The notes beneath the pieces are model-generated. The model worked only from the letters and a program-made list of their open reading frames with translations. It had not been told where the DNA came from and made no database searches. A stretch of DNA of 64,000 nt from BOG-908 sp965199235 (GTDB lineage: Bacteria; Pseudomonadota; Alphaproteobacteria; Acetobacterales; Acetobacteraceae): assembly GCA_965199235.1 (NCBI GenBank), contig CBDAQU010000001.1:438659-502658 (forward strand). The letters are read 5' to 3'. This document shows, piece by piece, positions 24,054 to 33,852 of the stretch; position 1 is the stretch's first letter; each line of letters opens with the position of its first letter. The translations under genes and the position numbers were made by a program.

Positions 24054-27000
24054 GCTGAATCCGGCGCATCGGCTGCCGGTCTGCGGTCAAACAGCCCGAA
24101 CACGCCGCGCAGGAAACCGGGCGTCAGCGCCGACAGAGGGTTGACGCCCAGTTTCGGGTTGGCGAGCGGGCCGCGGACGGAGTAGCGCGCGGCGAACACG
24201 CCGCCGCCTTTCTCAGGCGAAAACAACCGCCCCACCAGCGGCAGGTCGCCAAGCAGCTGGTTGAAGAAATAGGCGGGAACCACAGTGCCCTGCACGTCGG
24301 CGACGCGCCTGGACAGGTCGACGTCGCCATCGGCGGTGAGACCCAGAGAGGGGGAGAACGCACGCGCGTTGGACAGGTAAAGCACGCGTCGTTGCCACCG
24401 GAAGGGCGCAACCAGGTGTGAAAAATGCAGCCCCGGACCGTGCAGCGTATCGGCCACTCCGTACAGCGTCATGACCTGCAAGAGGCGGCCGATCGCGGGC
24501 GCGTCGCGCAGGTTGAAGTTGTCGAGCCGCGCGGTGCCGGTCAGAGGATCGCCAAATGTCGAGTCGTCCAGCGTGCCGTCCAGCCTCAACGTGCCTCCGC
24601 TCAAGCCCACGACGCCCAACCCTGCCAACGCTCCGCCCGCGTCGGCAGCTTCGGCCGTGACGCGGCGTGTTCCATGACCAGGGATGATGCTTGCCGTCAG
24701 TCCCGCGCCCGCGCTGGCGGAGGCGCGCAGGATGCGCCGGCCATCGCTCGCAGCGTCGACGTGCAGGGGTGCGAAGCTGACCTGGTGGGCCAGGAAAACC
24801 TTGTCGAAGTCGAGCTTCGCCGACCACGGCAGACCAGGTTTGTCGTCGGGCGACCCCTGAGGATCGCTCCTCGCGAAGTATGTGGACAAGTCCAGCGACG
24901 GGCCTGATAGGGCGACGTTGATCGGACCGTTCGCTTTGACCGGAAAGCCGATCTGGCCATGCGCGCTCGTCCGCCCGAGCTCGAAGCGCTGGAACTGCAG
25001 GATGCGGACGTTCGACGACACGACCGCATGGCTGACGATGGACAGACCTGAACCCTCAGCGTGCAGGTTGTCGACGCCGCTGAGCCGTCCGTGGTCGAGG
25101 ATGACCGTCCCGCCGGCGGTGGCCTGCTGGCCGGCCGGTTTGGACCAGCCGAGGGCGGTGGCGACGGAAGCCTGGCCCAGGTCGGCATCGACCTGCAGCG
25201 CGGCCACAGCGCTGCGGCGGCCGGTGTAGTCCACCCGCAAGCCCGCCGAGCCGCCGGTGAGGACGCGCACCGCGGACGCTGGCAGACCGGCCGCCAGTAG
25301 CTGGGCTGGCGTCGCCGCCCCCTGCGCAGTCACGTGCTGCAGGATCTGGCTGGGCGGGCCGCCGCGGAAATCCATGTCGAGAGCGAGCTTGGCGGCGATG
25401 CCGGCGATCGCGCCCTGCCCCGCTATGGTCAGCCCGCTTTCGGTCACCTTGACCGACAGGTCAGCCTGATCGAGGTCTCTCCCAGCAGCCACGCGACCGA
25501 GATGGAGACGGGTCAGCTGCGCGGTTGCACCGATCGCTATGTCGTCCATGGTGACGCGGTCGTCGAGCGGCATGTGCATCGTCAGCCGCCCGCGAACGCT
25601 GCCGGCCGGTTCGACCGGTGCGACGCCGCCGCGCGACAGCAATTTCAGCCGAGGATGGTCGAGGATCAACAACGCGTCGGCGACCGGGCCTGACAGGCTT
25701 GCGTCGATGTCGCCGAACTGATCGCGCGCCTGCAGGCCGGTGATGCGTATGGAGGAACCGGGAAGCAGGCAAAGCCGGTCCTGCTCGCCATGCTGCACGA
25801 CGATGCGCAACGCATCGGGGCCTTCGATGGTCATCCTGGCGGTGACGTGGACGAGGGGTGGGACGGGCCGCAGCCACCAGACGGTGGCATCGTCGAGGAC
25901 CAGGCTGCCTGACAGGGCGGTGAGCGAGGCGTCGGACAAGTCGTCGGGCGCTTCGATCTCGGCCGCCAGGCGGACCTGCCGCGCCGTGCCGGCCGTGATG
26001 TTGCGCGTCAGCCAGGCGCGCGCGCCTCCTCCAGTGCCCGCGGGCCAGTACTGCGACAGGTCGGCCATCGCCGCCTCGTCCACGGCGACGCTGAACCCCG
26101 CATGCACGCGGGTGTTGGCGCGCGTGGCCCTGCCGGCGGCGGTGATGGTCGGGCCGGCCGTGCCTGCGCCAGGCGGGGCCAGGGTCAGTCGAAGATTGTC
26201 GAGGCGGAGTTCGAACTCGGTCGCAGAGAGCGAGGCTACCGCGCCTGCGAAGCGAACGGCCCCTTTCCTAACCGCAAGCGTGCCCGGCCCGAATGTGGCG
26301 TTGAGTTGGCCGTCGACCGGCTTCAGCTTTGCGTCCAATCCGACCGTCAGGTCGGCGGTGATCGGGGCGTCAACCTGTGCGAGGGCGCCAAGGCGCGCGG
26401 AAGCCAAGGCGAGGGAGGCCGGGTTGATGGGGGTCAGCGCGGCCGAGATCTGGGTCGACCCGGATTTTGGCACGGCTTGCAGACTGAGATGCGTTTGGAC
26501 GCCGCCCGCCTGCAGGATGGCCTGGCCCTGGCCGGCGAGCCCCCCATCGGCGGCTCGGCCGGCGTCGAGCGCGACTCCGGAGGCTCGCCAGTCAAGCCCG
26601 AGTGCCGCATCGTGCACGGTCATGCTCGCATCCTGAACCGATATCCGGCTGAGCGCCGCCGGCCAAACGAAGGAGCCTTGCTTCGTCTGGCTGGTCGGTG
26701 TGCCGAGCCTGAATGCGCCGTTCGAGTCGCGCCAGAACTGAAGGTCTGCGCCGGAGACGGCGATGCTGCGCGGCATGAACCGTCCGAGCAGCAGCTGTCC
26801 CTCGGCGAAGCGGATTCGGGCGCGGGCCAGATGCAGTTTCGGGCCGTCGTCGGGCAAGCTGAGCGCCACGTCGCGTAGACGGACCACCAAAGGCTGATCC
26901 CTCTCGGCAAACCCCTCCCAGGCGAGATCCGCGCCGCCGAGCGTGAACTGCGCACCAGGGAGCGCGACGAGCGCGTGCTCGCGCCGCATCAGCCAGGTGA

Positions 27001-27085
27001 GGTCGATGGGACCCTGCGCCAGACGCCAGGCCAGCACGCACACGGCGACCAACAGCAGAGCCAGCACACCAAGCGCCGCTTCCAC
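24041..27085 (-). CDS. AsmA/YhdP-type envelope protein (DUF3971 + AsmA C-terminal)
   Basis: The 1014-residue protein has one N-terminal membrane helix (EAALGVLALLLVAVCVLAW), the sequence RLAQGPIDLTWL typical of alphaproteobacterial DUF3971 proteins, and a long beta-rich periplasmic body. The AsmA-like C-terminal end includes DLSRRVADVQGTVVPAYFFNQLLGDLPLVGRLFSPEKGGG and SVRGPLANPKLGVNPL. This family bridges inner and outer membranes and is implicated in phospholipid transport. GTG 27085 is the first conventional start, but the open frame continues upstream with plausible sequence (LRLVPRLASLLV), so the true start may be a few codons earlier. It is divergent from glnE. Confidence 0.88.
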   Translation of the reverse strand: MEAALGVLALLLVAVCVLAWRLAQGPIDLTWLMRREHALVALPGAQFTLGGADLAWEGFAERDQPLVVRLRDVALSLPDDGPKLHLARARIRFAEGQLLLGRFMPRSIAVSGADLQFWRDSNGAFRLGTPTSQTKQGSFVWPAALSRISVQDASMTVHDAALGLDWRASGVALDAGRAADGGLAGQGQAILQAGGVQTHLSLQAVPKSGSTQISAALTPINPASLALASARLGALAQVDAPITADLTVGLDAKLKPVDGQLNATFGPGTLAVRKGAVRFAGAVASLSATEFELRLDNLRLTLAPPGAGTAGPTITAAGRATRANTRVHAGFSVAVDEAAMADLSQYWPAGTGGGARAWLTRNITAGTARQVRLAAEIEAPDDLSDASLTALSGSLVLDDATVWWLRPVPPLVHVTARMTIEGPDALRIVVQHGEQDRLCLLPGSSIRITGLQARDQFGDIDASLSGPVADALLILDHPRLKLLSRGGVAPVEPAGSVRGRLTMHMPLDDRVTMDDIAIGATAQLTRLHLGRVAAGRDLDQADLSVKVTESGLTIAGQGAIAGIAAKLALDMDFRGGPPSQILQHVTAQGAATPAQLLAAGLPASAVRVLTGGSAGLRVDYTGRRSAVAALQVDADLGQASVATALGWSKPAGQQATAGGTVILDHGRLSGVDNLHAEGSGLSIVSHAVVSSNVRILQFQRFELGRTSAHGQIGFPVKANGPINVALSGPSLDLSTYFARSDPQGSPDDKPGLPWSAKLDFDKVFLAHQVSFAPLHVDAASDGRRILRASASAGAGLTASIIPGHGTRRVTAEAADAGGALAGLGVVGLSGGTLRLDGTLDDSTFGDPLTGTARLDNFNLRDAPAIGRLLQVMTLYGVADTLHGPGLHFSHLVAPFRWQRRVLYLSNARAFSPSLGLTADGDVDLSRRVADVQGTVVPAYFFNQLLGDLPLVGRLFSPEKGGGVFAARYSVRGPLANPKLGVNPLSALTPGFLRGVFGLFDRRPAADAPDSAHVQ

Positions 27086-27153
27086 CAGCAGAGAGGCCAG
27101 GCGGGGAACGAGCCTCAGCGGATCGGCCGGGCGCGCGGCCAGGCTTGACGAAG

Positions 27154-30009
27154 ATGCCTTGCCGGCTGCCTCTCGGGCCGATGGAGTTCCCGCCGCCCTC
27201 GGACGCCGCTGCCGCCGAACGATTGCGGCACGCCTTTCCCGGCCCGGTCGGCCCTATGCTCGGCAGGGTGCTCGACTGCCTTGGGGGCGGCAGCCCGTAT
27301 TTGTCCGACCTGGCGCTGTCCGAACCGGACACGCTGCGCGCCGTCCTGGCGCACGGTCCTGACGCGGTCTGCGACCTGGCGCTCGGTCGTCTGATGCCGG
27401 CGCCCACCCTGAGCCGGTCCGAAACCGGCCGGCTTCTTCGCACCGCCAAACGCCAGGTGGCGCTGACGGCCGCTTTGGCCGACATCGGCGGCGCGTGGAC
27501 GCTGGATCAGGTGACTGTGGCGCTGTCCGACCTGGCAGAGGGGGCGCTGAGGGCATCGGCGTCGCACTTGCTGCGGGCGGCGCACGACCGCGGGGAACTC
27601 CGCCTTCCGCATCCGGCAGCGCCCTCGCGCGGCTCCGGATTTGCCGTGCTGGCCATGGGCAAGCTCGGCGCGCGCGAGCTGAATTTTTCCAGCGATGTGG
27701 ACCTCATCCTCGTGTTCGACCCCGACGCCCATGCCTACAACGCCGACGGCACCGGCGCCATCTTCGCCCGGCTGGCGCGCGACCTGGTCGCGTTGATGCA
27801 GCACCGCGACGCCGGCGGCTACGTGTTCCGAATCGATCTGCGGCTGCGGCCCGACCCGGCATCCACGCCGCCAGCAATCTCCCTGCCGACGGCGCTGGCC
27901 TATTACGAGGGCGCGGCGGAGACCTGGGAACGTGCGGCGATGATCAAGGCGCGGCCGGTTGCCGGCGACCTGGCGCTCGGGCGGCGATTTCTGGACGCGA
28001 TACGGCCTTTCGTCTGGCGGCGCCACCTCGATTTCGCAGCGATCGCCGACATCGGCGCGATGAAGCGCCGTGTGGACGTGCACAGGGGCGCGGCACTTCG
28101 GCCAGATATTGCTGCAGAGGCCAAACTGCTCGGCCACGACCTGAAACTCGGCTGGGGCGGGATCAGGGAGATCGAGTTTTGCGCCCAAACGCTTCAGCTC
28201 GTCTGGGGCGGCCGCAACCCGGCACTCCGCGTGCCGGCAACGCTGGCCGCCCTTTCGGCAGCGCAGTGCGCGGGCCACCTGCCGGCATCGACGGTGCAAA
28301 TTTTGAGCGCGGCCTACACCCTGCTGCGCCGCGCCGAGCACAGGCTTCAGATGGTTGCCGACCGGCAAACCCACAGCCTGCCGGATACGGCCGGGGGTCT
28401 GGCAGAGTTTGCTCGTTTTTTTGGCTATCAGACGGTGTCCGCCTTTGCGCAGGACGTCTTGGAAAGCTTGCAGGCGGTCCACGCGCGTTTCGACGGCATT
28501 CTGTCAGCTCCCGCAGAGCCGCCAGACCTCTACGTCCAGGACGTGCCGGAGGCGCGGCCCGACTCGATACCCGAGCAGGGGATTTGGCAGCAATGGCTGG
28601 CTGGGCGCCCCCGCGCGTTGCGGACGGAGCGTGCACGGGCGCTGCTGAGGGACCTGCTGCCTGCGCTGTCGGCCGTGGTGGCAAGACAGGCGCAGCCGGA
28701 TCTGGTCTGGGCCAGGCTGGACGAGCTGATCAATCGTCTCCCGTCGGGCGTGCAGGTGCTTTCGCTGCTGCGGCACAATCCGGCGTTGCTCGACCGGCTC
28801 GGCCTGGTGCTCGGCGCGGCACCCTGGCTGGCCGATCACCTGGCCTGCGTACCTGCAGCTCTTGACGGGCTGATGGCGCCCCAGGAGATCGACCCCGATC
28901 CCCTCGCCTCCCTTGGCGCGCAGATGCAGGATTCGCGCACGGTGGACGACGCGCTGAGCATCGCCAGCCGCTTCGTTCGCGGCGAGGAGTTTCGGCTGGC
29001 GGTGGCCGAACTGGACGGGCGTATCGACCAGGATGCGGCAGGATGCGCCCGCACCGAACTGGCCGAAGCCGCGATCGCGCAGCTTCTGCCGCCGGTGCTC
29101 GCCGACCACGCGCGCCGCTACGGCAGTTTGCCTGGCGGCGGGCTGGTTGTCGTCGCACTCGGCAAGGCGGGCTCACGCGAGATGCTGGCGGGCTCCGACC
29201 TGGACCTGATGCTGATATACGACCATCCTGACACGGTCGACGAAAGCACCGGACCGCAGAGGCTGTCGCCGAGCCAGTATTTTGCCCGTGCGGCGCAGGG
29301 GGTTGTGGCTGCGCTGACGGTTCCAACGCGCGACGGCAGGTTGTACGATGTTGACATGCGGCTGCGTCCGTCTGGCGGCAAGGGGCCTGTGGCGGTGTCA
29401 CTCTCCGCCTTCGAGCGCTACCACCGGGAGAGCGCCTGGACGTGGGAGCGGCTGGCGCTGACCCGTGCGCGCGCGGTGGCCGGGCCCGCTCGGTTGCGCG
29501 CCCGGGTCTCCCGGGCGGTCGGCGCGGCCATGGCGCAGGGCGATCCCGCGCTGATCCTGCCCGACACGCTGGGTATGCGGCGCCGGCTTGCTGCCGACCT
29601 GCCATCGCCAGGTGCTTGGGACGTAAAACTTCGTCCTGGCGGGCTGATGGAGTTGGAGTTCATCGTCCAGGCGCTGCAACTGATCCATGTGAGACGGAGG
29701 CCATCCGTGCTGGATCCGCGCACGGGGACGGCACTGGCGAGACTTGCCAGAGCCGGCGCGCTGGAACCAAGCGAGGCGGAACAGTTGATCCGGGCAGACC
29801 GTACCTGGCGGGCGGTTCAGGGATTGCTGCGCATCACTTGCGGCCGCAATGTTCCGCTCGCTTTGCCCGATGCAAACCGGAGCCTGGTGCAGCGCGTGCT
29901 GGACCGGCTGGGCGCGCCAGGGCAGATGGCGATAGAGAACCGCCTCGATCTGGTGGCGGCGGGCGTGCGCGAGGCGTTTGCCCGACATGTTGGGAGTTTG
30001 TCGCCATGA
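27154..30009 (+). CDS. glnE: GlnE, bifunctional glutamine synthetase adenylyltransferase/deadenylylase
   Basis: From ATG 27154 the product is 951 residues, the normal GlnE length (ATG 27181 or TTG 27145 are alternatives). Two nucleotidyltransferase domains are visible: deadenylylase-type AMGKLGARELNFSSDVDLIL near residue 168 and adenylyltransferase-type ALGKAGSREMLAGSDLDLML near residue 670. Each is followed by conserved RLRPSG or DLRLRPDP blocks. It adds or removes AMP on glutamine synthetase according to PII and glutamine. The stop overlaps bcp (ATGA), so the two are co-translated. Confidence 0.95.
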   Translation: MPCRLPLGPMEFPPPSDAAAAERLRHAFPGPVGPMLGRVLDCLGGGSPYLSDLALSEPDTLRAVLAHGPDAVCDLALGRLMPAPTLSRSETGRLLRTAKRQVALTAALADIGGAWTLDQVTVALSDLAEGALRASASHLLRAAHDRGELRLPHPAAPSRGSGFAVLAMGKLGARELNFSSDVDLILVFDPDAHAYNADGTGAIFARLARDLVALMQHRDAGGYVFRIDLRLRPDPASTPPAISLPTALAYYEGAAETWERAAMIKARPVAGDLALGRRFLDAIRPFVWRRHLDFAAIADIGAMKRRVDVHRGAALRPDIAAEAKLLGHDLKLGWGGIREIEFCAQTLQLVWGGRNPALRVPATLAALSAAQCAGHLPASTVQILSAAYTLLRRAEHRLQMVADRQTHSLPDTAGGLAEFARFFGYQTVSAFAQDVLESLQAVHARFDGILSAPAEPPDLYVQDVPEARPDSIPEQGIWQQWLAGRPRALRTERARALLRDLLPALSAVVARQAQPDLVWARLDELINRLPSGVQVLSLLRHNPALLDRLGLVLGAAPWLADHLACVPAALDGLMAPQEIDPDPLASLGAQMQDSRTVDDALSIASRFVRGEEFRLAVAELDGRIDQDAAGCARTELAEAAIAQLLPPVLADHARRYGSLPGGGLVVVALGKAGSREMLAGSDLDLMLIYDHPDTVDESTGPQRLSPSQYFARAAQGVVAALTVPTRDGRLYDVDMRLRPSGGKGPVAVSLSAFERYHRESAWTWERLALTRARAVAGPARLRARVSRAVGAAMAQGDPALILPDTLGMRRRLAADLPSPGAWDVKLRPGGLMELEFIVQALQLIHVRRRPSVLDPRTGTALARLARAGALEPSEAEQLIRADRTWRAVQGLLRITCGRNVPLALPDANRSLVQRVLDRLGAPGQMAIENRLDLVAAGVREAFARHVGSLSP

Positions 30010-30470
30010 GCATTGGGCAAGGCGACCTGGCGCCGCAGTTTTCACTGGAGGCCAGCCGCGGCCGCACGGTCAGTTCGTCGGCGCTGGCCGGCAGGCCGTA
30101 CGTGCTGTATTTCTATCCGAAAGCCGACACATCCGGCTGCACCAAGGAGGCCTGCGCATTTCAGGAGGCCTTGCCGCAGCTGGGCGAAATCGGCGCCGAG
30201 GTGATCGGCGTTTCGCGCGACCCGATGCGGGCGCTGGACAAGTTTGCCGACAAGTACAGTCTGGCATTCCCGCTCGCCTCGGACGAAGCAGGCGCGCTGA
30301 CCGAGGCGTACGGCGTGTGGGTGGAGAAATCCATGTACGGCAAGAAGTACATGGGGGTCGAACGCTCCACCTTTCTGATCGGCGCCGACGGACGCGTTGC
30401 GCGAACCTGGCCCAAGGTGAAGGTGGAGGGCCACGCGGCCGAGGTGCTGGCCGCGTTGCAAACCGTCTGA
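30006..30470 (+). CDS. bcp: Bcp-type thiol peroxidase (peroxiredoxin Q)
   Basis: The 154-residue protein has the AhpC/TSA fold: APQFSLEASRGRTVS, LYFYPKADTSGCTKEACAF with peroxidatic Cys and a resolving Cys five positions later, VIGVSRDPMRALDKFADKY, and GVERSTFLIGADGRV. The CX4C pair marks an atypical 2-Cys Bcp/PrxQ that reduces hydroperoxides with thioredoxin. ATG 30006 overlaps the glnE stop. The glnE-bcp pairing recurs in alphaproteobacteria as far as I recall. Confidence 0.94.
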   Translation: MSIGQGDLAPQFSLEASRGRTVSSSALAGRPYVLYFYPKADTSGCTKEACAFQEALPQLGEIGAEVIGVSRDPMRALDKFADKYSLAFPLASDEAGALTEAYGVWVEKSMYGKKYMGVERSTFLIGADGRVARTWPKVKVEGHAAEVLAALQTV

Positions 30471-30496
30471 GCGAGTTTAGGAGAGGATCCTGCCGT

Positions 30497-30736
30497 TCAC
30501 GTCTTGCGGGCGATCACCTCCGCGAGGTCGCCGACGTTCTTGAGCGAGTCGATCTCCCGCGTGTTGAGCTTGATGTTGAAGCGTTCCTCAACCGAAACCA
30601 TGATCTCGATCTGTTTGAAACTGTCCCAGCCTGCGACGTCCTTGGCGGAAAGCTGGGGCGTGAGCTTCATGTCGTCCAGCATGAACACCTCGTTGAAGAT
30701 TTCCGTCAGTTCGGCGTAGATCCTGTCCTGATCCAT
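30497..30736 (-). CDS. Acyl carrier protein of the FkbH-like cluster
   Basis: The 79-residue acidic protein has the ACP pattern with GWDSFKQIEIMVSVEERF; Ser39 is the likely 4'-phosphopantetheine attachment site. It is not the housekeeping AcpP but resembles the discrete carrier proteins paired with FkbH-like enzymes, which receive a glyceryl group from 1,3-bisphosphoglycerate (family knowledge). Its ATG shares one base with the stop of the FkbH gene just upstream (TGATG), so the two are translationally coupled. The longer frame reading into that gene is not credible. Confidence 0.9.
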   Translation of the reverse strand: MDQDRIYAELTEIFNEVFMLDDMKLTPQLSAKDVAGWDSFKQIEIMVSVEERFNIKLNTREIDSLKNVGDLAEVIARKT

Positions 30737-32625
30737 CAGTTTGCTGTTCCTTCGCTCACTTGAATGAAGCTCGCCCGCGGCGTGAACTGCCTGATATCCA
30801 GCATGGCGGTGCTGCCGGACTCGGTTTCCGACGTGACGGTGAAGCCTAGGTTCCTGTAATGGTCGCGCACCATGCCGTTCTTCTTGGTCGCGATGTATTC
30901 GCCCATCAGCGTCTGTGCGCCCAATGACCGTGCGATTTCGGCTACCAGGTTCAGCGTGGTGCGCTCCACGCCGCGCCCCAGCACTCGGCAGCTCATCAGC
31001 CACGTGTCGAGCATGATCGTTGCGGGGTGCGTTGCCCGGCCGATGACGATGCCGATGATGCCGTTATCGCCGAAACGGTCCAGCAATCTGACCTGCAGGC
31101 CGAAGCAGCCAGGGTCTGCCATGATCGCGGAGATCTCGGCATCGGTGTATCGGCGCGTCGTCAGGTTGAATTGGTTGGTCTTGTTGATCAGCTGCACCAC
31201 CCTGTTTCGGCCGACGGCATCGAAGCGGCTCCACACCATGCGCATGTCGAGCGCACGCAGGTAGGAATCGAGGTCGCCCGCGCTGGCCTGCAGCGCGGAC
31301 CGCGCGCGGTTCTGCTGGTACTGCGCCGTGCGTCCGGCATCCTCAGTCGTGATGCCGAGGCTTTCGAAGTAGCCGGCATCGGCCAGCACGGCCGGCACCA
31401 GGGCCGGATCGTCGTCCGGCACCTCCGGCACCGCCACCATCGGCAGTTGTTCGCGCACGAAATTGCGCTCGAACGGGTTGTCATCGAGGAACACGAGCGA
31501 GTCGAGCCCGATGTTCAGCTCGGCGGCGATGGCGCGCAGGTTGGCCGCCTTGTCTGTCCAGTTCGCCTGGAAGCTGGCGATGTCGGCACGGCGCAGGACC
31601 ATCTCCGGGTGCTTGTCGAACGGTTCCAGCGCGTTCGCCTCGTCGTTTTTGCTGCAGACGGCCAGGATGACGCCGCGGCGCGCGAGCTGCTTTGCGTATT
31701 CCTGCACCGCGACAAAACCCTCGCCCAGCGCGCTGCCCTGGCCCAGGACGATGCCGTCCAGACCGTCATCTCCGACCACGCCGCCCCACAGCGTGTTGTC
31801 TAGGTCCAGCACTAGGCATTTGGAGGACCGGCCCTGTCGCGCGGCGATCAATCGAGCCACCAGCTCGCCGTAGCTGGGCGAGCGCGCAGGGGTTACCTCC
31901 TGCTTGGAGCGGTGCCATAACGCAGGGTCGTGCCAGGCGTGCAGCCCGTCGCGCGCGGCTGCGGCGTCGATCGCCACCAGGTCGACGCCGTGGCGGTCGG
32001 CCATCGGACGCAGGGCCTGGTTGAGCCGCTGCACGAAACCGCTGCGCGACCCTGGCAGACGCTGCTCGTTGTTGCCGAGCAGGGGCGGAAAGACGTCCAG
32101 CACCGTCTGCTGCATGATCCGGCACGCGAACGCATCTGCTGCGAGCGTCCAGCACCGTTCGATCCGCGCTAGCGTATCGGCGAGCAGTGCATCGGCATCT
32201 GTCAGCGACGTGGCAGCGTGCAGACCTTGTGTGAGGTGAACGGCGTCCATGGCGAACAGCACTGTATTGGGTGCGAACGCGTGCAGCGCAGAATTTCCGT
32301 CAAGCAGTTCCTGCATATATTGGGCATAACCGTTCTCATACGTGGCGATGTGGATGTTGCGACGCAGACCGGCCACCCGGATGCCGGCATGCAAATGGGC
32401 CAAAGTCGATGAACCCAGCACCGCCAAACGTATGGGCCGTGTTCCCAACTCTGCAGGTGGTGCTGCCAGGCCAACGGTTTCGTCCAGAGCGTTCGTGCGC
32501 AGGAAATCAAGGCGGGTGTTTGCTAACGCCCTTGCCGCAGGCCAAATATCTCCAGTGCCGGCCCGCAACGCCCGCAGACGAGAGCGCCACGCATCGATTG
32601 CCGGAAGCCAGCGGAGTTGTTCCAC
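30736..32625 (-). CDS. FkbH-like HAD-IIIC protein (SGNH-like + HAD + GNAT-like)
   Basis: The 629-residue protein matches the FkbH class. Residues about 60-250 form an N-terminal SGNH-like domain (LAVLGSSTLAHLHAGIRVAGLRR). A HAD-IIIC phosphatase near residue 265 has LDLDNTLWGGVVGDDG and, later, CSKNDEANA and FLDDNPFERNFV. An acetyltransferase-like C-terminus (MSCRVLGRGVERTTLN, ATKKNGMVRDHYRNLGF) completes it. FkbH enzymes dephosphorylate 1,3-bisphosphoglycerate and load the glyceryl unit onto an ACP. The next gene is that ACP. Which polymer or lipid receives the unit is unknown. Confidence 0.88.
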   Translation of the reverse strand: MEQLRWLPAIDAWRSRLRALRAGTGDIWPAARALANTRLDFLRTNALDETVGLAAPPAELGTRPIRLAVLGSSTLAHLHAGIRVAGLRRNIHIATYENGYAQYMQELLDGNSALHAFAPNTVLFAMDAVHLTQGLHAATSLTDADALLADTLARIERCWTLAADAFACRIMQQTVLDVFPPLLGNNEQRLPGSRSGFVQRLNQALRPMADRHGVDLVAIDAAAARDGLHAWHDPALWHRSKQEVTPARSPSYGELVARLIAARQGRSSKCLVLDLDNTLWGGVVGDDGLDGIVLGQGSALGEGFVAVQEYAKQLARRGVILAVCSKNDEANALEPFDKHPEMVLRRADIASFQANWTDKAANLRAIAAELNIGLDSLVFLDDNPFERNFVREQLPMVAVPEVPDDDPALVPAVLADAGYFESLGITTEDAGRTAQYQQNRARSALQASAGDLDSYLRALDMRMVWSRFDAVGRNRVVQLINKTNQFNLTTRRYTDAEISAIMADPGCFGLQVRLLDRFGDNGIIGIVIGRATHPATIMLDTWLMSCRVLGRGVERTTLNLVAEIARSLGAQTLMGEYIATKKNGMVRDHYRNLGFTVTSETESGSTAMLDIRQFTPRASFIQVSEGTAN

Positions 32626-32654
32626 GAACGAGGTCCTTGCGGCGCAGCAGCCTT

Positions 32655-33704
32655 CTAGAACGAGGCCTTCATCTTATCGTATAGCATTCGTACGACGTCG
32701 GTTATGCCGGGTTGCAACAGCCAATCTTGCCGAACGTAGCCATTCTGGCGTGACACGCGCTTGAATATCTCTCCCGGAACCACTCCTGGCCCTGGCACGA
32801 CCCGATCGGCGTAAGCCGTCATCGCTTCGTATGCCGCCGTGAATTGCGTGCTGCTATCGTCTATGTCCAGCTCCGCCGTGTCGCCGATCATGGCCTCGCG
32901 TAGACGTATGTCGTCAGTCGATACGCGCTTGCGCATCATCATCTCTCGTATCTGCACCGTGGTCTTGCCGTGCTCCTCAAAATGCATGGCGTTCAACGTG
33001 CGAAGTATCTCAGCCTCATAGAGTGGCATCGAAGCCCAGCGTTTGGCACCCAAGAACCTTGCTGTCGGCACATCCTGTATGCCGAGCACGTCGGCGCAGA
33101 AGCGCACAAACACGTCGGACTTCTCGTCCATGACTGTCGAGTAGGAGAATAGTCGCAAGGCGTTGCGTCCGACGACTGAAACGATCTCGTCCCACGCCAT
33201 GCTGTAGTCCACGTCGTAGCGGCCTGCCTTGGCGCCCAGGTTCTTGGGATAGTAGCCCGGCGCGCAGCCGTCCAGCAACGCCGAATAGAACTCCGGCAAG
33301 GTTTGCCGCTCCCCCATGAAAAGGCTCTGGTTCCAGAGCGATGCGATACGATCGCTCCACCTGCGGGTTACGTAAACGATGCTGATGTCTGAAACACCGA
33401 TCACGTCACACAGCGTGGCGAGTTCCTTCGGCCGCAGAAATATCAAGTGCTCGCACGACAGCACGACAATTTCGTGACCGGACCGATTGATCGCCGAGAA
33501 GACAGGCCGCAGTCTTTCCGCCTGTTTGCGGTCGATCGCCTGGTATACAGGCATATGCATGTGTTTGTTGCCGGGGTCGATCAGCTCGGGCGCATAGTAA
33601 ACACCTCGCTCTTGCAGGGCAGGCTGCACTGACGTCAGGCATTCCTGGATGTAGGTGGAAGCAGTCTTCATAGGACCGACGTGAACGATGTAGCGCGGCG
33701 GCAT
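32655..33704 (-). CDS. Sulfotransferase-like P-loop protein
   Basis: The start ATG 33704 was chosen because GAGGGG lies 6 bases upstream; this gives 349 residues. The N-terminus VHVGPMKTASTYIQE is a PAPS-binding 5'-phosphosulfate loop, and VLSCEHLIFL and YVTRRWSDRIASLWNQ fit the 3'-phosphate site and the following helix of carbohydrate sulfotransferases. The likely role is sulfation of a surface glycan or related polymer. Base composition looks lower in G+C than in the flanking core genes. It lies 29 bases upstream of the FkbH gene. Confidence 0.75.
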   Translation of the reverse strand: MPPRYIVHVGPMKTASTYIQECLTSVQPALQERGVYYAPELIDPGNKHMHMPVYQAIDRKQAERLRPVFSAINRSGHEIVVLSCEHLIFLRPKELATLCDVIGVSDISIVYVTRRWSDRIASLWNQSLFMGERQTLPEFYSALLDGCAPGYYPKNLGAKAGRYDVDYSMAWDEIVSVVGRNALRLFSYSTVMDEKSDVFVRFCADVLGIQDVPTARFLGAKRWASMPLYEAEILRTLNAMHFEEHGKTTVQIREMMMRKRVSTDDIRLREAMIGDTAELDIDDSSTQFTAAYEAMTAYADRVVPGPGVVPGEIFKRVSRQNGYVRQDWLLQPGITDVVRMLYDKMKASF

Positions 33705-33852
33705 ATTCATCCCCTCGGTACTCTGCATGCCGCTGACCGCTGACCAGGCGGAGCGCGGGAATCGCGGCTTTCAGATCCATCACATGGCCGAAACGACACG
33801 CGGCACCTTCAGCCAGCTCAAAGCTTGGATCGTCAAGACCTTCGGCTTAGCT

